Made by a program: the position numbers and the translations under genes. From positions 400,501 through 464,500 of the forward strand of contig NC_014817.1 of NCBI RefSeq assembly GCF_000175215.2: DNA of 64,000 bases, read 5' to 3'. The notes under the pieces are model-generated. The model was not told the origin of the DNA. It saw only the letters and a program-made list of their open reading frames with translations, and made no database searches. Source of the DNA: Asticcacaulis excentricus CB 48. GTDB taxonomy: Bacteria; Pseudomonadota; Alphaproteobacteria; Caulobacterales; Caulobacteraceae. Positions 8,045 through 15,312 of this stretch are shown piece after piece. Numbering within the stretch: the first letter of the stretch is position 1; every line of letters starts with the position of its first letter.

Positions 8045-8343
8045 GGTTTCCTCCCGGCCGCATCCTAGGCGACTCTCTTGTTCAGTGAATTTACCATAAC
8101 GCGGTTCCAGACCGCAGAAGGGGGGCGGTAAACTTATCGGGAGCAGCTGGATCATTATGGTTTCTGGAAGAAGCATAATGAGCTCGCCTTTGTTTAGTCC
8201 CTCTCCGAGCGGCGGCAACGCCGCCTTGGTTGTCGCCTCAATGGCGGCTTGAGTGAGATTATTGCATAAGAAGCTAGTCTTCTAAGTTACGCTGTGACCA
8301 TAAGACAGGTGCGCCCGCCGGCAATCGGGGCTATGCTGTGCGA
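8045..8343. other. Intergenic region with R1 repeat copy 2
   Basis: 300 bp between the divergent DUF805 and YbaN genes. About 125 bp of it is R1 copy 2; the first ~100 bp must hold the DUF805 promoter, and the last ~70 bp the YbaN promoter. No clear promoter elements are visible. Confidence 0.5.
8150..8275 (-). repeat. R1 dispersed repeat, copy 2
   Basis: Read on the minus strand it follows copy 1: CTCAAGCCGCCATTGAGG, a GC-rich hairpin, CGGAGAGGGACTAAACAAAG, then CTCATTATG and CATAATGATCC around a short loop. Together with copy 1 it brackets the DUF805 gene as an inverted pair about 520 bp apart. Confidence 0.88.
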
Positions 8344-8694
8344 ATGAGAGTGGTTCTGAACCTGCTTGGCCTGTTTTTCGTGGCGCTTGGCGTCATCGGC
8401 ATCTTCGTGCCGGTTTTGCCGACGACGGTGTTTCTGATCATCGCCGCCGTGATCTTTGCCCGCTTCAATCCGGAATGGGAGCGGCGTATTTTGGCGCACC
8501 CAAAGTTCGGCCCACCCGTCCGCGCCTTCCGTGAGCGCGGTGTCATTGGTCCGGCGGCCAAGATCGCCGCGGTCGGCGGCATGGCCGTGTCGTCGGTAAT
8601 CGGCTTCGTCACCCTGCGCGGTGTGTGGGCCTTTGTGCCCGCGGGGGTGTGCCTGCTGTGCGCCCTTTACGTGCTGTCCCGGCCGTCGCAATGA
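8344..8694 (+). CDS. YbaN family (DUF454) inner-membrane protein
   Basis: 116 residues from the ATG at 8344 (a GTG six bases upstream is an alternative). It has the DUF454 pattern: an N-terminal helix V-L-N-L-L-G-L-F-F-V-A-L-G-V-I-G-I-F-V-P-V-L-P-T-T-V-F-L, then the cytosolic segment F-A-R-F-N-P-E-W-E-R-R-I-L-A-H-P-K-F-G-P and two further helices. Length and the P-T-T-P-F-like motif match the family. Its role is not known. It sits alone upstream of the DPP4-like peptidase. Confidence 0.88.
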   Translation: MRVVLNLLGLFFVALGVIGIFVPVLPTTVFLIIAAVIFARFNPEWERRILAHPKFGPPVRAFRERGVIGPAAKIAAVGGMAVSSVIGFVTLRGVWAFVPAGVCLLCALYVLSRPSQ

Positions 8695-8768
8695 TAGTTA
8701 CCCGTGTGACCGCTTGACCCGCTGCAAGGGAAGGGGCTAGCTTCCGGCATTGATTTCCGGAGTCCCCC

Positions 8769-10994
8769 ATGCCGTCCAAGCTGACCCTTGCCGTCTCTGC
8801 CGCTGCCCTGCTGGGGGCGGCGGTCGCCTCTCCCGTCTTTGCGCAGGCTACGCTGACCCCTGAGCGGGTGTTTGCCAATCCGGACCTGTCCGGGCCGAAG
8901 GCGGTCGGGGCGCGCCTGTCGCCGGACGGGACCCTTCTGACCTTCCTGAAGCCCAAGCTGACCAATGCCACGGTGCAGGACCTGTGGGCCGTCGACGTCA
9001 AGGGCGGCGCGCCCTATGTGCTAGTTGATGCCGACAGCCTGTCTTCCGAGGGCAAGGAGTTATCTGAGGCCGAAAAGGCGCGACGCGAGCGGATGCGCGT
9101 GTCGGCGCGCGGCGTGGTGGCCTATGACTGGGACCCGTCGTCCAAGACGCTGTTGGTGCCGTTGGATGGCGACGTCTATTTGGTCGATCGGGCGACCAAA
9201 AAGATCAGCCGCGCAACCGAGACGCCGGGCGATGAGGTTGATGCCAAGCTGAACCCTAAGGGCGGGCAGGTGGCCTATGTCCGCGATCAGACGCTTTATG
9301 TCCGCGACCTCGCGACCGGCACCGAGCGCGCCATTACACCGAAAGGCGAGGGAGTCATTTCCTACGGCGTGGCTGAGTTCATCGCGCAGGAAGAACTGAA
9401 CCGCTATACCGGCTACTGGTGGTCGCCGGACGGCACGAAGATCGTCTATGCCAAGGTCGATGAAAGCCCGGTTGATATCGTCGAACGCTTTGAGATCAAC
9501 GGCACGGGCACGCGCACCGTCGATCAGCGCTACCCGAAGGCCGGGCGTCCCAACGCCATCGTCACCCTGTTTGTGCACGACCTGAAAACCGGAACCGATG
9601 TGCCGCTCGATCTGGGGGCCAATAGCGACATCTATCTGGCGCGCGTCAACTGGAGCCCGGACGGGCAGTCCGTCTTTGTGCAGCGCCTGAGCCGCGATCA
9701 GAAGACGCTCGACCTGCTGCAATACCTGCTTACCGGCGGGGCACCGCGGACGGTTCTGACCGAGACCTCGGACACTTGGGTCGAGCTGAATAACGACCTG
9801 CGTTTCCTGAAGGACGGGCGTTTCCTGTGGGCGTCGGAACGCGATGGCAATAACCACCTCTACCTCTATGACAAGGACGGCAAGCTGATCCGTCAGGTCA
9901 CGCGGGGCGACTTCCCGGTGGCGAAGGTCGCCGCCGTCGATGAGGCGAAGGGCGAGGTATGGTTTGAGTCGTCCTATAAGGCCGTGGTCGAGATGGGGCT
10001 TTACAAGACCTCCTTCCTCAAGCCGTCCGAGCCGGTGGCCGTGACCAAAGCCGGCGGCTGGTGGTCCACGGACGTATCGCCCAATGCCAAGGCCTTTATC
10101 GGTACCTATACGGACCCCCAAACCCCGGCCCAGACCGGTCTTTATGACGCGACGGGCAAGCGCGTGCGCTGGATCGAGGAGAACGCGCTCGACGCCAAAC
10201 ATCCGTATTTCGCGTACAAAGACACCTATAGCGCGCCGGAATTCGGTAAGCTGGAGGCGCTGGATGGCGAAGACCTGCACTGGCTGATGCTCAAGCCGCG
10301 CGGCTTCGACCCGGCGAAAAAATACCCGGTCATCGTTTCCATCTATGGTGGCCCGGCGCGGCAGGATGTGCGGCGCGGCTGGGTGTCGCCCGCCAACCGC
10401 CTGTTTCAGGAGGCCGGATACATCGTCTTTACGCTGGACAACCGCGGCACGCCCAACCGCTCGGTGAAGTTCCAGCGCGCCATCTATAAGCAGTTCGGCG
10501 GGCCGGATATCGACGATCAGATCATGGGAGCGAAGTGGTTGCAAAGCCTGCCCTATGTCGATCCGGCGAAGATCGGCATTATGGGCTGGTCACAGGGGGG
10601 CTTTGTCACCCTGATGGCTCTGACGGCCAAGGACACGCCGTTTGTCGCCGGGGCGGCCGGCGCGCCGCCGACCGAATGGGGGCTTTATGATACGGCCTAT
10701 ACCGAGCGCTATATGTCCACGCCGCAGGCCAATGCCGAGAACTATGCCAAATATGATGTGGTCAACCGCCTCGATAATCTAAAGCCGGGCAGCCTGTTGC
10801 TGATGCACGGCATGGCCGACGACAATGTCATCCTGCAAAACACCACGCGCGTCGTCGATGCCCTGCAAAAGAGGTCGATCCCGTTTGAGCTGATGCTCTT
10901 TCCGGGCGACCGACACGGCATCCGCAGCAATGAGAAGAATCTGTTCCGCTATCGGTTGTATCTCGACTTTTTCGACCGAAAACTGAAGAAATAA
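8769..10994 (+). CDS. S9B dipeptidyl peptidase IV-like serine peptidase
   Basis: 741 residues with a cleavable signal peptide (hydrophobic run ending S-P-V-F-A-Q-A). An N-terminal beta-propeller (DPP4 N domain, ~residues 100-460) carries repeated L-S-P-D-G and W-S-P-D-G blades and the double glutamate E208-E209 (AQEELNRYTG), which in DPP4 binds the substrate amino terminus. The C-terminal peptidase domain has SIYGGPARQ (oxyanion region), nucleophile S608 in MGWSQGGF, an aspartate in GMADDNV and a histidine in GDRHGI. It should release N-terminal X-Pro or X-Ala dipeptides in the periplasm. The elbow has Q where most relatives have Y (GWSYGG). It is monocistronic, with GTCCCCC before ATG. Confidence 0.93.
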   Translation: MPSKLTLAVSAAALLGAAVASPVFAQATLTPERVFANPDLSGPKAVGARLSPDGTLLTFLKPKLTNATVQDLWAVDVKGGAPYVLVDADSLSSEGKELSEAEKARRERMRVSARGVVAYDWDPSSKTLLVPLDGDVYLVDRATKKISRATETPGDEVDAKLNPKGGQVAYVRDQTLYVRDLATGTERAITPKGEGVISYGVAEFIAQEELNRYTGYWWSPDGTKIVYAKVDESPVDIVERFEINGTGTRTVDQRYPKAGRPNAIVTLFVHDLKTGTDVPLDLGANSDIYLARVNWSPDGQSVFVQRLSRDQKTLDLLQYLLTGGAPRTVLTETSDTWVELNNDLRFLKDGRFLWASERDGNNHLYLYDKDGKLIRQVTRGDFPVAKVAAVDEAKGEVWFESSYKAVVEMGLYKTSFLKPSEPVAVTKAGGWWSTDVSPNAKAFIGTYTDPQTPAQTGLYDATGKRVRWIEENALDAKHPYFAYKDTYSAPEFGKLEALDGEDLHWLMLKPRGFDPAKKYPVIVSIYGGPARQDVRRGWVSPANRLFQEAGYIVFTLDNRGTPNRSVKFQRAIYKQFGGPDIDDQIMGAKWLQSLPYVDPAKIGIMGWSQGGFVTLMALTAKDTPFVAGAAGAPPTEWGLYDTAYTERYMSTPQANAENYAKYDVVNRLDNLKPGSLLLMHGMADDNVILQNTTRVVDALQKRSIPFELMLFPGDRHGIRSNEKNLFRYRLYLDFFDRKLKK

Positions 10995-11103
10995 CGGCCT
11001 AAAACCTTGTTATATTACAATTGCTTCATGACACGTAATTAAGTTGTTCTGAGCGCCCGCCTTCTTCATGCTAGGCCTATTGAAACCGATCAGGGGTTTA
11101 ACA

Positions 11104-11946
11104 ATGGGCACGGGCATCAAGGCGGGCGTTTTCGTCGCCATCGCAGCTATGGCGGCCGCAGCGGGCGCGCAGGCCGCAACGCAGGTCGAACTGAAACACA
11201 TGGCGGCGCGCGTCATCGTCACGCCGGAAAACCGCAGTGACGTGAAACTCACCGTCACCTACGGCAGGGCCGATCTGCCGAAAATTATGGTCAGCACGAA
11301 GGGCGACAAGCTGGTCGCCTCGGGCCAGTTGCGCAAACGCAGCTATGGCTGCTCCGGCAATCAGACGGTGCGCATCGACGGCAAGGGGCAGGTAGCCGTA
11401 GCCGATTTGCCGGTGGTTTATTTGCGGGTACCGATGGATGCCAAGGTCGCCTCGGAAGGGGCCGTCTCCGGGCGCATCGGGGCGGCCAAATCGCTAGAGT
11501 TCGCGCTGGGCGGCTGCGGTGACTGGACCGTGGATACGGTGCAGGGCAAGGCCGAACTGAACATCGGCGGGTCAGGTAGCATTCGCGCTGCCAATGCGGG
11601 CGATGCCGAAGTCGCCGTCGGCGGCTCCGGCGATGTCTATCTGGGTCGTATCAAATCCCTGTCGGGGGCCATCGGCGAGTCGGGCTCGATCAATGTCGCC
11701 GAAGTGGCCGGGCCGGTCGAAATCGCCATCGGCGGCTCCGGTGATGTGAGGATCGACAAGGGCACGGCCCGCAAGGTGGACGTTTCTATCGCCGGTTCGG
11801 GCAATGTGCGTTTTGGCGGCGAAGCGGTCGATGTCGATGTCTCTATCGTTGGCGCGGGCGATGTTTCCGTGCGCAAGGTCACCGGTCACGTCTCACGTTC
11901 CGTCATGGGCTCCGGCAAAGTACGCATCGGTGAGGGCGGCCGCTGA
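11104..11946 (+). CDS. GIN/DUF2807 domain exported protein
   Basis: 280 residues from the ATG at 11104; the in-frame ATG at 11068 would put 12 extra residues before an otherwise normal signal peptide (I-K-A-G-V-F-V-A-I-A-A-M-A-A-A-A-G-A-Q-A). The mature protein has the right-handed beta-helix-like repeats of DUF2807: IGGSGSI, VGGSGDV, IGESGSI, IGGSGDV, IAGSGNV, VGAGDV and VMGSGKV at ~20-residue spacing. Such head-GIN domains occur in exported or surface proteins of unknown function. Two cysteines (SYGCSGNQ and LGGCGDW) could form a disulfide. Confidence 0.82.
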   Translation: MGTGIKAGVFVAIAAMAAAAGAQAATQVELKHMAARVIVTPENRSDVKLTVTYGRADLPKIMVSTKGDKLVASGQLRKRSYGCSGNQTVRIDGKGQVAVADLPVVYLRVPMDAKVASEGAVSGRIGAAKSLEFALGGCGDWTVDTVQGKAELNIGGSGSIRAANAGDAEVAVGGSGDVYLGRIKSLSGAIGESGSINVAEVAGPVEIAIGGSGDVRIDKGTARKVDVSIAGSGNVRFGGEAVDVDVSIVGAGDVSVRKVTGHVSRSVMGSGKVRIGEGGR

Positions 11947-11954
11947 CAGAAACA

Positions 11955-12113
11955 GGTATTTCGTCGGGTCATATTTTGATCCGACGGCGAAATCTCCGCC
12001 TGCGCTTTCCGGGGCAGGTGGCGATCAGGAGACGGGCCTGATCTTTCGGTCTGGCACTCTCTGGTTCTCCATAAACTCAAACGCGGCGGCCCTGGTGACC
12101 GTCGCGTTTTTTT
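11955..12113 (+). terminator. Hairpins after the DUF2807 gene
   Basis: Two structures. First, at 11957-11990, TTTCGTCGGGTCA can pair with TGATCCGACGGCGAAA (one bulge), without a T-run. Second, at 12079-12113, AAACGCGGCGG pairs with CCGTCGCGTTT and ends in seven T, a convincing intrinsic terminator for the upstream gene. Confidence 0.75.
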
Positions 12114-12188
12114 GTCATCGTACCGTCTTTTGACAACCGGCTCCGACTGCGTTAACCCTTTTATTCTGGAGTAAGGGGGAGGGGTGTC

Positions 12189-12986
12189 ATGCAGACCCTG
12201 CTGGACGGCCTGTCGGTGCTTGGCGGCTGGCGCATCAATTTTATGCAGGTCGCGACGATCGCCGTCATCCTGTTTGTCTTCGTCATTCAGGGTTTCCGCA
12301 TCAATCAGGAATACCAGCGCGCTATCGTCTATCGGCTGGGGCGCTTTGTGAATGTGCGCGGACCGGGCCTGTTCTGGATCATCCCGTTCATCGAATGGAG
12401 CACCAAGGTCGATGTACGTATCCTCTCGGTCAATCTCCAGACTCAGGAAACCCTGAGCCGCGACGGCGTAGCGGTGAAGGTGAATGCGGTGGTATGGTAC
12501 TGCATCGACAACCCGGCCAAGGCCGTCAACAGTGTGCTCGACCCGCATACAGCAGTGCTTCAGGCCGCCGAAACCTCGCTGCGGGACGTGATCGGGCAGC
12601 ACGATCTCGACGCCATCCTCAAAGGCCGTGAACAGATCAACGCCCTCCTGATGACGCAGCTTGATCGTGCGGCGAACAAATGGGGTGTCGATATTGACGC
12701 TGTGGAAATGCGCGATCTCGACATTCCGGTGCAGATGCAGCGCGCCCTAGCTCAGGAAGCCGAGGCCACCCGCGAAGCCAAGGCCCGCCTGATCAAGGCG
12801 CAGGGCGAGCAGGCAGCGTCGGAAACCCTGCGGGCCGCCGCCATGGCCATTGCCGAGGCACCGGGCGCGATGGAACTGCGCCGCCTCCAGACGCTGCAAG
12901 AGATCGGCACCGAGCAGAATTCGACCATCATCCTTGGCTTCCCGCAGGAACTGCTGCACGCGGCGAAGCGTCTGTCTGGTGAATAA
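12189..12986 (+). CDS. Slipin / stomatin-like SPFH membrane protein
   Basis: 265 residues: one N-terminal membrane hairpin segment (V-A-T-I-A-V-I-L-F-V-F-V-I), then a full SPFH/band-7 domain, recognisable from the QEYQRAIVYRLGRF start, the R-G-P-G-L-F-W-I-I-P block, V-D-V-R-I-L-S-V-N-L-Q-T-Q-E and V-K-V-N-A-V-V-W-Y. A coiled-coil follows (E-A-E-A-T-R-E-A-K-A-R-L-I-K-A-Q-G-E). Slipins oligomerise on membranes and often act with NfeD proteases; no NfeD gene is adjacent here, so the partner is elsewhere or absent. The start is set by GGAGTAAGGGGAGGGG immediately upstream. Confidence 0.9.
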   Translation: MQTLLDGLSVLGGWRINFMQVATIAVILFVFVIQGFRINQEYQRAIVYRLGRFVNVRGPGLFWIIPFIEWSTKVDVRILSVNLQTQETLSRDGVAVKVNAVVWYCIDNPAKAVNSVLDPHTAVLQAAETSLRDVIGQHDLDAILKGREQINALLMTQLDRAANKWGVDIDAVEMRDLDIPVQMQRALAQEAEATREAKARLIKAQGEQAASETLRAAAMAIAEAPGAMELRRLQTLQEIGTEQNSTIILGFPQELLHAAKRLSGE

Positions 12987-13092
12987 CAAGTTTTTGGTGG
13001 ATTTTGCGTAGCGGTGGCTTGCCCTTTGCGCCAACCGCTGATACACGCGACTTCCTCTGAAACCACCTGTCACAACAGGGCGTGTTTCTTAT

Positions 13093-13168
13093 AGGGGTAT
13101 AGCTCAGCTGGTAGAGCGCCGGTCTCCAAAACCGGAAGTCGTGGGTTCGAGTCCCTCTGCCCCTGCCA
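13093..13168 (+). tRNA. tRNA-Trp(CCA)
   Basis: 76 nt: acceptor AGGGGTA/TGCCCCT (one T-G pair), discriminator G, encoded CCA, D-stem GCTC/GAGC, anticodon stem CCGGT/ACCGG with loop CTCCAAA (anticodon CCA), T-arm GGTTCGAGTCC. It stands upstream of secE, the usual bacterial order tRNA-Trp, secE, nusG. Confidence 0.97.
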
Positions 13169-13176
13169 TTTCATCG

Positions 13177-13214
13177 CAAATGAGGCTTGAAATCACGATT
13201 TCGAGCCTCATTTG
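13177..13214 (+). promoter_or_regulatory. 18-bp-arm hairpin between tRNA-Trp and secE
   Basis: CAAATGAGGCTTGAAATC (13177-13194) is an inverted match of GATTTCGAGCCTCATTTG (13197-13214) with a single G-T wobble. It starts eight bases after the tRNA CCA end. There is no T-run, so it could be a tRNA 3' processing or stabilising element, or an attenuator ahead of secE-nusG, rather than a simple terminator. Confidence 0.7.
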
Positions 13215-13266
13215 TGCTGGAAGCGCCTGTAAGGCGCACCCTTAGAGAAAGCTGGACGAGACACTT

Positions 13267-13569
13267 ATGGCCAAAAAGCCCCCTTCGACCCCGACGGTAG
13301 ACAGCGCGCGCAAAGGCGCGGTCGCCCCCGTGGCTGCGGCCAGGGCGGCCGGCAGCGAAGCCGTCACCCCGAAGAAGCGCACCAGCCCGGCCAAATTCTT
13401 CTCCGAAGTCCGTCAGGAAGCGCGCAAGATCACCTGGACCTCGCGCAAGGAGACCTGGATCACCACAGTGATGGTGTTCATCATGGTCGTTGTCGCCTGT
13501 GCGTTCTTCTATATCGTTGACGGCGGACTGGGATTCGCGGTCAACTCGCTCATCAATATCGGACGTTAA
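13267..13569 (+). CDS. secE: Preprotein translocase subunit SecE
   Basis: 100 residues. The C-terminal half is the conserved SecE core: KFFSEVRQEARKITWTSRKE on the cytosolic face followed by a single membrane helix (W-I-T-T-V-M-V-F-I-M-V-V-V-A-C-A-F-F-Y). SecE clamps the two halves of SecY in the translocon. The N-terminal ~40 residues are Ala/Pro/Lys-rich and probably disordered, a common alphaproteobacterial extension. nusG follows after 13 bp, so both are one transcript. Confidence 0.95.
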   Translation: MAKKPPSTPTVDSARKGAVAPVAAARAAGSEAVTPKKRTSPAKFFSEVRQEARKITWTSRKETWITTVMVFIMVVVACAFFYIVDGGLGFAVNSLINIGR

Positions 13570-13582
13570 GGGCTCACAACAC

Positions 13583-14152
13583 ATGGCCGAAACCCTGGAA
13601 GCGACGCTCGCACCGAACCCCAAGCACAAGTGGTACATCGTCCACGCCTATTCCAACTTCGAAAAGAAGGTGGCCGAATCCCTGCGCGAGCAGGCCAAGG
13701 CACAGGGCCTTGAGGATAAATTCTCCGAAATCCTCGTCCCTACCGAAGAAGTGGTCGAAGTCCGTCGCGGTCGTAAGTTCAACTCTGAACGCAAATTCTT
13801 CCCTGGCTACGTGCTGGTGAAGATGGAACTGACCGACGAAGCCTTCCACCTCGTCAAGAACACCCCCAAGGTCACCGGCTTCCTCGGTTCGGGCTCCAAG
13901 CCCATGCCGGTCTCCGAAAAAGAAGTTCAGCGCATCGTCGGCAATGTCGAAGTCGCCGCTGAAAAGCCCAAGACCGTTCTGTCCTTCGACATCGGCGAAA
14001 AGATCAAGGTCATCGACGGCCCGTTCGCCTCGTTCGACGGCGTGGTCGAAAGCGTCGATCAGGATCACGCCCGCCTCAAGGTGTCGGTGTCGATCTTCGG
14101 TCGCGCCACTCCGGTCGATCTGGAATTCGGTCAGGTCGAAAAGACCGTCTGA
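13583..14152 (+). CDS. nusG: Transcription termination/antitermination factor NusG
   Basis: 189 residues from the ATG at 13583 (the frame opens earlier inside secE, but that part is a shadow). The NGN domain begins K-W-Y-I-V-H-A-Y-S-N-F-E-K-K-V-A-E-S-L and includes the RKFFPGYVLV segment; the KOW domain is F-D-I-G-E-K-I-K-V-I-D-G-P-F-A-S-F-D-G-V-V-E. NusG binds RNA polymerase clamp helices, suppresses pausing and connects to Rho or ribosomal S10. A good terminator follows at 14178-14214, so in this genome nusG is uncoupled from rplKA. Confidence 0.97.
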   Translation: MAETLEATLAPNPKHKWYIVHAYSNFEKKVAESLREQAKAQGLEDKFSEILVPTEEVVEVRRGRKFNSERKFFPGYVLVKMELTDEAFHLVKNTPKVTGFLGSGSKPMPVSEKEVQRIVGNVEVAAEKPKTVLSFDIGEKIKVIDGPFASFDGVVESVDQDHARLKVSVSIFGRATPVDLEFGQVEKTV

Positions 14153-14177
14153 TCCTCTTCGTCAAATCCGCTTACGC

Positions 14178-14214
14178 AAACCCCATGTGGCCCGGCTACG
14201 TGGGGTTTGTTTTT
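14178..14214 (+). terminator. Rho-independent terminator of secE-nusG
   Basis: AAACCCCA pairs with TGGGGTTT around a GC-rich apical part, followed by GTTTTT. It lies 26 bp after the nusG stop. Confidence 0.88.
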
Positions 14215-14230
14215 GCGCGTTTGGTGCTCG

Positions 14231-14599
14231 GAAGATTTTAGCCACGAACGGCACGAAAAGCACGAACGGGAGATTGGGGCATAGCGTTGCGCTTAATGTA
14301 TCAAGTGCTGTGCTGTGCCGCGCGAGATTTTAGAGCGCAAGCCGATAAAGTGGGCACCACTTTTCGGAAAATTGCTTGACCAAACAAAAACGTAGAGCCA
14401 TTCGGCGGCGCAGCTGAGCCGACGAATGCTCTAGGAACCACAGATTACACAGCTTTCACAGATTATTCGTGTCTGCGTCACGCAGGGGCGCGCAGCGCCA
14501 TTCATCCGTGCAAGCCGCACAGAGGGAAAGGGCCCTGCTGGCCGGGCGTTTCAACGGCTCTTTTGGCTTCGCCGAACTACGTTTCGTGGCTAAATCTTC
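14231..14599. repeat. GCCACGAA-terminal inverted-repeat element, copy 1 (369 bp, composite)
   Basis: The left end GAAGATTTTAGCCACGAACG is an inverted match of the right end CGTTTCGTGGCTAAATCTTC (about 18 of 20 positions, with one-base slips). The interior holds a REP-like palindrome and a 'ACCACAGATTACACAG' repeat-like stretch, so this copy looks like an element with later insertions. Related 145-bp copies lie at 29652-29796 and 63046-63190. No transposase is encoded. Confidence 0.75.
14341..14434 (-). repeat. REP-like palindromes nested in the 14231-14599 element
   Basis: First unit 14343-14383: CCGATAAAGTGGGCACCACT then TTTCGG, the reverse-strand counterpart of 6496-6531. Second unit ~14394-14433: TAGAGCCATTCGG pairs with CCGACGAATGCTCTA around an inner GC/GC stem. 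Between them lies CAAACAAAAACGTAGA, which resembles the TAAACAAAAACCTAGA junction of the R1 repeat, hinting at a shared origin. Confidence 0.7.
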
Positions 14600-14796
14600 A
14601 GCGGTTAAACCCGTCACCCCGTATCCAGCGGGAAGAGATCGGGCCACAACAGGTTCAGGTCTTCGCGGCTGTAGGCTTTCTCAGAACCGGGTGCAGGGGC
14701 CGTGCCCCTCCTCTGGGTTTGCTAGGAAATCGCATAATCGCCCTTGCGGTGACGGGGCTTTTCGTCTAAGGCACCGGCTCTTCGTCTCCGGACGGA

Positions 14797-14804
14797 GCTA
14801 AATC
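14797..14804 (+). promoter_or_regulatory. Candidate -10 element for rplKA
   Basis: GCTAAATC matches the GCTANAWC -10 consensus described for Caulobacter housekeeping promoters. A convincing -35 at the right distance is not visible. Transcripts starting just downstream would have a ~60-nt leader before rplK. Confidence 0.4.
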
Positions 14805-14872
14805 CGTGGAAGGGGCGACCCGCACCACGGCTCACAACGTCCCAAAATACCGGGACTTTATGGAGATATCCA

Positions 14873-15301
14873 ATGGCTAAGAAAATCCTGGGCTACATCA
14901 AGCTCCAGGTGAAGGCCGGCTCTGCCACGCCTTCGCCCCCCATCGGCCCGGCTCTGGGTCAGCGCGGCGTCAACATCATGGGTTTCTGTAAGGAATTCAA
15001 CGCCCGCACCGAAAACGTCGAAAAAGGCACGCCGCTCCCGACCATCATCACGGTGTATCAGGACAAGTCGTTCACCTTCGTCACCAAGACGCCGCCGGCG
15101 ACCTTCTTCATCAAGCAGGCGCTGAACCTGAAGTCGGGTTCGTCGAAGCCGGGTCGTGACTCGGCCGGCCAGATCACGCAGGCGCAACTGCGTGACATCG
15201 CCGAAAAGAAGATGAAGGACCTTTCGGCTCACGACATCGACGCCGCCGCCAAGATCATCGAGGGCTCGGCCCGTTCGATGGGTCTGAAGATCGTCGATTA
15301 A
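14873..15301 (+). CDS. rplK: 50S ribosomal protein L11
   Basis: 142 residues, full length for L11. The N-terminus K-K-I-L-G-Y-I-K-L-Q-V-K-A-G-S-A-T-P-S-P-P-I-G-P-A-L-G-Q is the conserved N-terminal domain with the proline-rich loop that contacts thiostrepton and release factors; the C-terminal rRNA-binding domain has F-V-T-K-T-P-P-A-T-F-F-I-K-Q-A. It binds the GTPase-associated centre of 23S rRNA. rplA follows after 11 bp. Confidence 0.97.
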   Translation: MAKKILGYIKLQVKAGSATPSPPIGPALGQRGVNIMGFCKEFNARTENVEKGTPLPTIITVYQDKSFTFVTKTPPATFFIKQALNLKSGSSKPGRDSAGQITQAQLRDIAEKKMKDLSAHDIDAAAKIIEGSARSMGLKIVD

Positions 15302-15312
15302 GGGGAATTCTG

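Larger units (their letters stand above)
14153..14872. other. 720-bp repeat-filled gap between nusG and rplK
   Basis: It contains, in order: the nusG terminator; a 369-bp element bounded by GCCACGAA inverted repeats (14231-14599) with a REP-like palindrome nested in it; and a ~270-bp stretch leading to rplK that must carry the rplKA promoter. Short ORFs here have no coding character. A GCTAAATC at 14797-14804 matches the Caulobacter housekeeping -10 consensus GCTANAWC. Confidence 0.7.

Noticed and set aside
9060..10544. 494-residue minus-strand ORF opposite the DPP4-like peptidase
   Set aside because: Antisense shadow produced by high-GC codon bias; its translation has no domain and the opposite strand holds a fully conserved peptidase.
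14156..14801. Short ORFs in the nusG-rplK gap as possible small genes
   Set aside because: They follow repeat sequence rather than codon bias and change frame among repeat copies.
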